Shown here in pieces: positions 59,167 through 64,000 of a stretch of 64,000 nucleotides of DNA. The stretch comes from Candidatus Methylomirabilota bacterium. GTDB taxonomy: Bacteria; Methylomirabilota; Methylomirabilia; Rokubacteriales; CSP1-6. How positions within the stretch are numbered: position 1 is the first letter of the stretch; every line of letters begins with the position of its first letter. The translations under genes and the position numbers were made by a program. Under the pieces are notes generated by a model that saw nothing but the letters and a program-made list of their open reading frames with translations, had not been told where the DNA came from and made no database searches. The stretch covers positions 1-64,000 of the forward strand of contig DASYTI010000035.1 in NCBI GenBank assembly GCA_036002485.1, given 5' to 3'.

Positions 59167-59400
59167 TCAGATGGTGAATCGGCGCCTGAAGACCCGGCGG
59201 ATCAGGTAGGGATTGGCCCCGAGCTCGTAGAGCTTGCCGATATCGCCGGCCTTGAGGGCGGCGCGCTCCGCGGGACTGAGCTCGTGTCCCGTCAGCTCCT
59301 GGTCGGTGAGGGATTCCTTCATCTGGTGCTGGCGCGCGATGGCCGTCAGGAGCTTGTTGAGGGGATAGGAGATCTTGATCATGGATGCGTCCGCGCTCAT
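59167..59400 (-). CDS. LigA-like small subunit of extradiol dioxygenase
   Basis: A 77-residue helical protein. YPLNKLLTAIARQHQMKESL, LTGHELSPAERAALKAGDIGKLYELGANPYLIRRVFR match the alpha-chain (LigA) domain of protocatechuate 4,5-dioxygenase, which covers the substrate pocket of LigB. Its ATG overlaps the LigB stop by four bases, giving a stoichiometric pair. The protein is shorter than in Sphingobium LigA, as common in other lineages. Confidence 0.88.
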   Translation of the reverse strand: MSADASMIKISYPLNKLLTAIARQHQMKESLTDQELTGHELSPAERAALKAGDIGKLYELGANPYLIRRVFRRRFTI

Positions 59401-60230
59401 GGATGCACCCAGACCGTCGCACAGCCGGTGATCCACTCGGCGACTCCCTCGTAGGCGAGCACGTCGCCCTTCCATCCCGGCACGGCGCCGAGGAGGGCGA
59501 TCCAGTTCCGGATCTCCTGGCCGCCATTGCCGCCGTCCCGCTCGATCTCCTCCCACGTGAGCCGGGCCAGCGGCTCGATGTCGCCGCGGGCCACGTGATC
59601 GAGCACGCGCAGGTCGAACTCGGGATTGATGCGCCCCGTCTCCGGCGTCCCTACCCAGTGGGAGATCCCGCCCGTGGCCACGAGGGCCACGCGCTCGCCG
59701 CTCGGCCGGGCGCGGATGAAGTCGCCCACGAAGGCTCCGACCTGATGGCACCGCCGTGGGGTAGGCAGGGGAGGCGCCGCGCAGTTCGTGTACACCGTCA
59801 CCAGGGGCACCTCGCCTCCGGGCATCAGGAAATGGAGCGGCACCGAGAGCTCGTCCCAGCTCTCGATGTCATGGGAATAGGCGAAATCGATGCCCGCGGC
59901 GAGGCCTGCCTCGAGCAGCGCCATGGCCCACTCCGGATTCCCGCGGAGCGTGCGGGCCGGGATGCGCATGAAGGCAGCCCCGCCCTCGCTCGGCGCCTCG
60001 TAGGAGCCGGCGAGGCCGATGCAGAAGGCGGGCAGGTTGTCGTAGGCGAAGTTCTGGAGGTGGTCGTTCACGAACATCACGAGGAGATCCGGGCGGGCGG
60101 CCTGGAGTCGCCGTCCCGCTTCGCGGAAGCCCGCGTAGAGGCGATCCCGCTGCTCGGGCTTCGAGACCTCCGGCTTCCCCGTAATGAGCGGTGCGTGCGC
60201 GGTCAGTGCCGCCCCGACGATCTCAGCCAT
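59397..60230 (-). CDS. LigB-like class III extradiol ring-cleavage dioxygenase
   Basis: A 277-residue iron(II)-dependent dioxygenase of the protocatechuate 4,5-dioxygenase beta family. LTAHAPLITG gives the first His ligand, FVNDHLQNFAYDNLPAFCIG the second, and the C-terminal half has VALVATGGISHWVG with the catalytic His. It cleaves a catecholic or hydroxylated aromatic ring meta to the hydroxyl groups, together with LigA. It is first in the operon that continues with LigA, molybdenum hydroxylase, SMP-30 and lactonase. Confidence 0.9.
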   Translation of the reverse strand: MAEIVGAALTAHAPLITGKPEVSKPEQRDRLYAGFREAGRRLQAARPDLLVMFVNDHLQNFAYDNLPAFCIGLAGSYEAPSEGGAAFMRIPARTLRGNPEWAMALLEAGLAAGIDFAYSHDIESWDELSVPLHFLMPGGEVPLVTVYTNCAAPPLPTPRRCHQVGAFVGDFIRARPSGERVALVATGGISHWVGTPETGRINPEFDLRVLDHVARGDIEPLARLTWEEIERDGGNGGQEIRNWIALLGAVPGWKGDVLAYEGVAEWITGCATVWVHP

Positions 60231-60308
60231 GTCCCCTCCGGTGCTCCGGCCGTGCTGCTTGGTCCGGGCTATGGTAGTCCATCCCGGAGTCCTTGAGAAG
60301 ATGGCTGG

Positions 60309-60459
60309 CCTGGACTATTCGCGAGACAACGCCACCCTCACCCTGCCCTCTCCCTCGGAGAGGGAGAGGGATTCATTTTGATCCCTCGCCCCCGCAGGGG
60401 GAGAGGGCAGGGTGAGGGGGAGGCCAGGATGCGGTATGCGCGTTCGCGAGTAGTCCAGG
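60309..60459. repeat. Dispersed palindromic repeat, family 1 (locus h)
   Basis: The clearest complete copy: CCTGGACTATTCGCGA at the left and TTCGCGAGTAGTCCAGG at the right are inverse with one mismatch over 16 bases. Between them are CCCTCTCCCTC/GAGGGAGAGGG hairpin, GGGATTCATTTTGATCCC and CAGGGTGAGGGG. It sits between divergent genes, so it is not just a terminator. The rest of 60231-60553 holds their promoters and nothing else recognised. Confidence 0.85.
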
Positions 60460-60553
60460 CTGGGACAGGGCTCACGGGGCTCCCGCCTTCGTGATAGGGT
60501 TACGCGCGACTGAATCGCGACCGCCACCCAGAGACGATCGAGAGGAGGCAGTG

Positions 60554-61330
60554 ATGGCACACGGATTCGCAATGTTCGCGGCCACGGCGCCCGAGGTCAT
60601 TCGCGCCTCCGCGCGGGAGGCGGAAGCGCTCGGCTATGGCTCGTTCTGGGTCAATCATCCCGGCTCCACCGACGGGCTGGCGTCCCTCGCTCAGGCCGCC
60701 GGCGAGACGCGGCGCATCGAGCTGGGCATCGGCGTCATCCCGCTCCACACGCGCCCGCCGGCCAGCATCGTGCAGGGCGTCAAGGCCACGGCGCTGCCGC
60801 TGGATCGGCTGCTCCTCGGAGTGGGAAGCCCCAACCCGAAATCGCTGGCCCGAGTGCGCGAAGGCATCGCCGAGCTGCGCGGGAAGCTGTCGACGCGGCT
60901 CATCGTGGCCGCCCTCGGGCCCAAGATGTGCCATCTGGCCGGCGAGGTTGCCGACGGCGTGCTCTTCAACTGGCTGACGCCCGAGCATGCCCGCCTCTCG
61001 GCCGACTGGGTGCGCGCCGGCGCCACGGCGGCGGGCCGCACGCCGCCCACCCTCTACGCCTACGTCCGTCTCGCTCTCGGGCCGGCGGCCATCGAGCGAC
61101 TGGGAGAGGAAGGGGCGCGCTACGCGGCGATCCCGGCCTATGCGAGCCACTTCGAGCGCATGGGCGTCAAGCCGGTGGAGACAGCGATCGCGGCGCAGAC
61201 GGCCAAGGACGTTCCGCCCGCCCTCGCCAAGTGGCGGGGCGCCGTGAACGAGATCGTGCTGCGTGCCATCACGGCCAAGGACACGGTCGAGGAGAATGTG
61301 GCGCTGCTCCAAGCGGCCCGCCCGGCCTAG
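60554..61330 (+). CDS. LLM class flavin-dependent oxidoreductase
   Basis: A 258-residue short LLM-family enzyme. EAEALGYGSFWVNHPGSTDGLASLAQAAGETRRIELGIGVIPLHTRPPASI and LDRLLLGVGSPNPKSLARVREGIAELRGKLSTRLIVAALGPKMCHLAGEVADGVLFNW match the family, but the total is shorter than the usual 300-350. GAGGAGGCAGTG precedes ATG 60554. It begins a plus-strand run with a Rieske oxygenase and an SDR, probably three steps of an aromatic or related degradation. Confidence 0.88.
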   Translation: MAHGFAMFAATAPEVIRASAREAEALGYGSFWVNHPGSTDGLASLAQAAGETRRIELGIGVIPLHTRPPASIVQGVKATALPLDRLLLGVGSPNPKSLARVREGIAELRGKLSTRLIVAALGPKMCHLAGEVADGVLFNWLTPEHARLSADWVRAGATAAGRTPPTLYAYVRLALGPAAIERLGEEGARYAAIPAYASHFERMGVKPVETAIAAQTAKDVPPALAKWRGAVNEIVLRAITAKDTVEENVALLQAARPA

Positions 61331-61384
61331 CTCATGCTACGCTTCGAGCAAGCGCCAAAGAAAGTGAGCGGGAGGTGAGACTCG

Positions 61385-62710
61385 ATGCTGACCCGTGAGG
61401 ACAATGATCTCTTGACGAGAGTGGGGCCGGGCACGCCCATGGGTGCCCTCTTGCGCGAGTACTGGATGCCCGTGGTGCAGTCGCGCGAGGTAGAGTCCGG
61501 CGGGAAGGTCAAGCGCGTCCAGCTCCTCGGCGAGCGCATGGTCGTCTATCGCGCCAAGCAGGGCCAGCCCGGGCTCATCGGCGAGTTCTGCCCGCACCGG
61601 GGCGCCTCGCTCTACTTCGGCCGTGTCGAGGAGGCGGGGATGCGCTGCGTCTATCACGGCTGGCAGTACGGCCTGGACGGGCAATGTCTCGAAATGCCCT
61701 GTGAGCCCGCCGAGTCGAGCTTCGCCTCCAAGGTGCGTCACGTCGCCTATCCCTGCGTGGACCAGGGCGGGGTGATCTGGGCCTACATGGGACCGACGAG
61801 TCCGCCCCCGCCTTTGCCCGCGCTCGAGTGGACGCTCCTACCGGAGAGCAACACCTTCATCTCGAAGCGCGTCCAGGAGTGCAACTGGTTCCAGGCTCTC
61901 GAGGGCGGCATCGATTCCAGCCACATCTCCTTCCTCCACGCGCCGCTGCATCACACGGACAGCGAGGTCACGCGCGAGCTCGACCGCGCGAGCTTCGGAG
62001 TGGGCGAGGCGGTGCAGACGGCCGATCGCGCCCCGCGTTTCGAGGTCGTGGATACGGACTACGGCGTCTTGATCGGCGCGCGCCGAAGCTGGCCGGACGG
62101 CCGGCACTACTGGCGAATCACGCAGTTCCTCTTGCCCTTTCACACCATGCCGCCCACGGACCGGGACGAGAGGATCGTCCAGTCGCACATCTGGGTGCCC
62201 ATGGACGACACGCACGTCGTCAACTGGATGGTGACCTGGCATCCGGACCGTGCCCTGACCCCGGAGGAGCGCCAGATCCATCTGGAGGGCAAGGGCGCGC
62301 ACGTCTGCGATTTCGCGCCGGCGACTTCCGAGCCCTATGGCGATATCCGCACCGCCCTCAACCGCGACAACGACTACGGCATGGACTGGGACGTCCACCG
62401 CGGCAAGATGTTCTGCGGCATTCCGGGCTTCGGCGTGCAGGATCAGGCGATACAGGAGAGTCAGGGGACCGTCGTCGATCGCACCCAGGAGCGTCTGGGC
62501 ACGAGCGATGCTGCCATCATCCAGGTACGCAAGCGCCTGCTCGGCGCGGCCCGGGCTCTCTTCGAGCGGGGCACGCCGGCGCCCGGGCGCAATCCCGAGT
62601 CCTTCCTGGTGCGCTCGGCCTCGGTCCTCCTGCCGCCCGGCGCGAGCTGGGTGGACGGTGCCCTGCCGCGCATCGTGGTCAAGCCGGGCGCGCAGCTCAC
62701 CCTCGCCTGA
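61385..62710 (+). CDS. Rieske 2Fe-2S aromatic ring-hydroxylating oxygenase
   Basis: A 441-residue terminal oxygenase. FCPHRGASLYFGRVEEAGMRCVYHGWQYGLDG is the Rieske C-x-H...C-x2-H cluster motif (residues about 68-100). GGIDSSHISFLHAPLHH carries the His ligands of the mononuclear iron, as in phthalate/vanillate-type one-component oxygenases. The reductase is not encoded nearby. It hydroxylates or demethylates an aromatic compound. It follows the LLM gene, with a GGGAGGTGAGACTCG ribosome site, and precedes an SDR that may dehydrogenate the diol. Confidence 0.92.
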   Translation: MLTREDNDLLTRVGPGTPMGALLREYWMPVVQSREVESGGKVKRVQLLGERMVVYRAKQGQPGLIGEFCPHRGASLYFGRVEEAGMRCVYHGWQYGLDGQCLEMPCEPAESSFASKVRHVAYPCVDQGGVIWAYMGPTSPPPPLPALEWTLLPESNTFISKRVQECNWFQALEGGIDSSHISFLHAPLHHTDSEVTRELDRASFGVGEAVQTADRAPRFEVVDTDYGVLIGARRSWPDGRHYWRITQFLLPFHTMPPTDRDERIVQSHIWVPMDDTHVVNWMVTWHPDRALTPEERQIHLEGKGAHVCDFAPATSEPYGDIRTALNRDNDYGMDWDVHRGKMFCGIPGFGVQDQAIQESQGTVVDRTQERLGTSDAAIIQVRKRLLGAARALFERGTPAPGRNPESFLVRSASVLLPPGASWVDGALPRIVVKPGAQLTLA

Positions 62711-62730
62711 GCGCCTCTCCCAGCACACCC

Positions 62731-63510
62731 ATGGCGGTGCGGATGGCCGGTCGGGTTGCCCTGATCACCGGCGGAGGAGGCGGGATCGGCGAGGCGACCG
62801 GGCGCCTCTTCCTGGAGGAAGGCGCCGCCGTCGTCCTCGTAGACACCGACAAGGTGGCCGTGGAGACAGCCGCAGCCGGGATGACCAAGGCGGTGCCCGG
62901 CGCCCGCGTGCTCGCGCTGGTCGCCGATCTCACCTCCGAGTCCGAGGCCCGGCGCGCCATCGACGATTCCCTGGCTCGCTTCGAAGCCCTGCACACGCTG
63001 GTCAATGTCGCCGGCGTTCGCGTCTATCGGCCTCTGGCCGAGGCTGACGCGACGGGCTGGGAGTTCATCATCGGCGTGAACGTGCTCGCCACCGCGTATT
63101 GCTGCAAGGCCGCCCTGCCCGCCCTGCGCGCCACGGGGCGGGGGACCATCGTCAACGTCTCCTCCGTGTACGGCGTCATGGGACGCGCGGGCATGGGCCA
63201 GTACGACACGACCAAGGCCGCCGTGCTCGGCTTCACGCGCGCCCTCGCCGTCGAGGAAGCGCCCCACGGCATCCGCGTCAATGCCGTCTGTCCGGGCGGA
63301 ACCATCACGCCCTATCACGTCCGCCGCGCGGCGGGCCGGGGAGTCTCCGAGGCCGAGCTGCGCGCGCAGCGGAGTCAGGACAATCTCCTCGGCCGCTGGG
63401 CGGAGCCGCGGGAGATCGCCTTCCCCATTCTGTTTCTCGCCTCCGACGAGTCGTCGTTCATCACCGGCGCCACCCTCATGGTGGACGCCGGCAAGTCCAT
63501 CTTTAGCTAG
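62731..63510 (+). CDS. SDR family oxidoreductase
   Basis: A 259-residue classical SDR. VALITGGGGGIGEATGRLF is the cofactor site and VLVDTDKVA (Asp after strand 2) favours NAD. NVAGVRVYRPL and VNVSSVYGVMGRAGMGQYDTTKAAV contain the active-site Asn, Ser, Tyr and Lys, and IRVNAVCPGGTITPYHV is standard. It follows the Rieske oxygenase by 20 bases with no obvious ribosome site, so translation may depend on coupling. It could oxidise a cis-diol or another alcohol formed by that enzyme. Confidence 0.9.
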   Translation: MAVRMAGRVALITGGGGGIGEATGRLFLEEGAAVVLVDTDKVAVETAAAGMTKAVPGARVLALVADLTSESEARRAIDDSLARFEALHTLVNVAGVRVYRPLAEADATGWEFIIGVNVLATAYCCKAALPALRATGRGTIVNVSSVYGVMGRAGMGQYDTTKAAVLGFTRALAVEEAPHGIRVNAVCPGGTITPYHVRRAAGRGVSEAELRAQRSQDNLLGRWAEPREIAFPILFLASDESSFITGATLMVDAGKSIFS

Positions 63511-63544
63511 GAGCATTGGCAGCGGTGGCTGGGCGTGCCGGCCT

Positions 63545-63694
63545 CAGAACGATGTCCAATACACGCGCATCATGGTGTTCGGCCGCGACGCTGACCAGGC
63601 GCGCGCCGTCGTGGTCGCGATTGCCGGGTAGGCGTTCCACAATGTCGCTTACTTCTCCGGCACCTACGACGCGCTGGTGTCCGCCCTCAAGTAG
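63545..63694 (+). pseudogene. Rhodanese-domain remnant with an in-frame TAG
   Basis: The frame reads QNDVQYTRIMVFGRDADQAR, then VVVAIAG, a TAG at 63629-63631, then AFHNVAYFSGTYDALVSALK and a second stop. This is the last third of a rhodanese domain. The catalytic Cys loop position (usually vyCrdGdqA) is FGRDADQA, so the cysteine is Gly. There is no start codon or N-terminal part upstream. A decayed fragment is the best reading; amber read-through is not supported because the active-site residue is already lost. Confidence 0.6.
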
Positions 63695-63864
63695 TGACAC
63701 CCCCTGAGCCGCAATGGCCGGGCGGCGCGGCATCCCGAGCCACCCCGCGACCGAGAAGACACCTTATGTTATCTACGCTCTGATCACGGTGCTCTCCGCC
63801 CTCGAGCAGGTGCTGCACGAGCTTGGTCAACCGGTGCCTGAGACACGAACTCGGCTTCCTCAGT

Positions 63865-64000
63865 TCAGCGTGCGTTCGCCAGCCGCCGCCGGCCGGCGGC
63901 AACTATGGGCCAGAGCCCCAGACCGACCAGCGCGAGCGTCGCCGGGAGAGGGACCTTCGGAATCGTGCTGAGGTTGAAGTGTCCGAGCGTTCCATCAGCG
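63865..64000 (-). CDS. C-terminus of a PEP-CTERM-like exported protein (partial)
   Basis: The frame from the window end reads DGTLGHFNLSTIPK then VPLPATLALVGLGLWPIVA and AAGRRRLANAR before TGA. This is the tripartite PEP-CTERM sorting signal: VPxPAT, a membrane helix rich in Leu/Gly and a basic end RRR. The typical Glu in PEP is Leu here, a variant also known in the family. The protein's main part is outside the window, so function is unknown. Exosortase should process it, no such gene is visible here. Confidence 0.7.
   Translation of the reverse strand, partial: ADGTLGHFNLSTIPKVPLPATLALVGLGLWPIVAAGRRRLANAR

Noticed and set aside
60309-60459. Insertion sequence
   Set aside because: Terminal inverted repeats are present but the element is about 150 bases without any transposase; it is annotated as a MITE-like repeat.
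63545-63694. Pyrrolysine or amber recoding in the rhodanese-like segment
   Set aside because: N-terminus and catalytic cysteine are missing, so the gene is already broken.
63714-63971. Plus-strand ORF near the window end
   Set aside because: Composition is shadow-like, no ribosome site, and it overlaps the PEP-CTERM-type reading frame on the other strand.
1-64000. tRNA, rRNA, riboswitch, prophage or replication origin
   Set aside because: None was recognised by eye; a tRNAscan/Infernal run was not possible, so small RNAs cannot be excluded.

Overview
The window is very GC-rich, densely packed bacterial chromosome with strong GGAGG-type ribosome sites, many ATGA/GTGA stop-start overlaps and no plasmid, phage or transposase genes. 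The gene mix includes flavin-dependent LLM oxidoreductases, CaiB/BaiF CoA transferase, several amidohydrolases and SDRs, AtuA/DUF4387, a tungsto-aldehyde oxidoreductase, DnaA-free catabolic operons, LigD and a PEP-CTERM-like tail. This is what one sees in uncultured soil lineages such as Candidatus Rokubacteria / Methylomirabilota. That assignment is inference from gene style; no rRNA, tRNA or other marker gene was seen.

Layout. 1-10 kb: small unknown ORFs, an LLM oxidoreductase plus nitroreductase pair, a lone receiver protein, a 1365-residue multidomain regulator, a GMC oxidoreductase and an SGNH hydrolase. 10-16 kb: NDH-2, then the most striking locus, two divergent genes (OsmC-like peroxidase and a DUF3179 protein) that each carry one in-frame TGA exactly where the family has its key cysteine, each followed by a perfect 7-bp hairpin with a GGC loop; both read as selenoproteins. 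A tartrate/isocitrate-type dehydrogenase and a LapA-hemerythrin fusion follow. 16-31 kb: Zn-ribbon/thiolase pair, methanethiol-oxidase-like SBP56 with an SCO copper chaperone, EamA transporter, MarR-GNAT regulator with its own palindromic operators, AtuA/DUF4387, a hybrid histidine kinase with a Rossmann domain, and a co-directional run containing ABM monooxygenase, Lgt, FabG-like SDR, acyltransferase and methyltransferase.

31-50 kb: CaiB CoA transferase; a minus-strand operon of ThDP enzyme, MoaD-like protein with a tandem-repeat tail, aldehyde:ferredoxin oxidoreductase and SDR; LigD with a coupled unknown gene; a Tat amidohydrolase-SDR-ModA-oxidoreductase run; Ldh dehydrogenase/amidohydrolase pair; AhpD-like protein; patatin. 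50-64 kb: amidohydrolase, split sulfopyruvate-decarboxylase-like subunits, LLM oxidoreductase, 2-hydroxyacid dehydrogenase; a five-gene operon (LigB, LigA, molybdopterin hydroxylase, SMP-30, metallo-beta-lactamase-fold lactonase); then LLM oxidoreductase, Rieske oxygenase and SDR, a rhodanese remnant and the end of a PEP-CTERM-like gene.

Two families of dispersed palindromic repeats punctuate the window. One (about eight loci) is built from CCCTCTCC hairpins, a CTCAGCCCTCGCCTC module and terminal CCTGGACTATTCGCGA inverted repeats. The other (three loci) has AAAAAGG...CCTTTTT arms and directly follows stop codons. Taken together the genes suggest an aerobic heterotroph degrading aromatic, one-carbon/sulfur and acyl compounds, with redox and metal (Se, Mo/W, Cu) cofactor chemistry.
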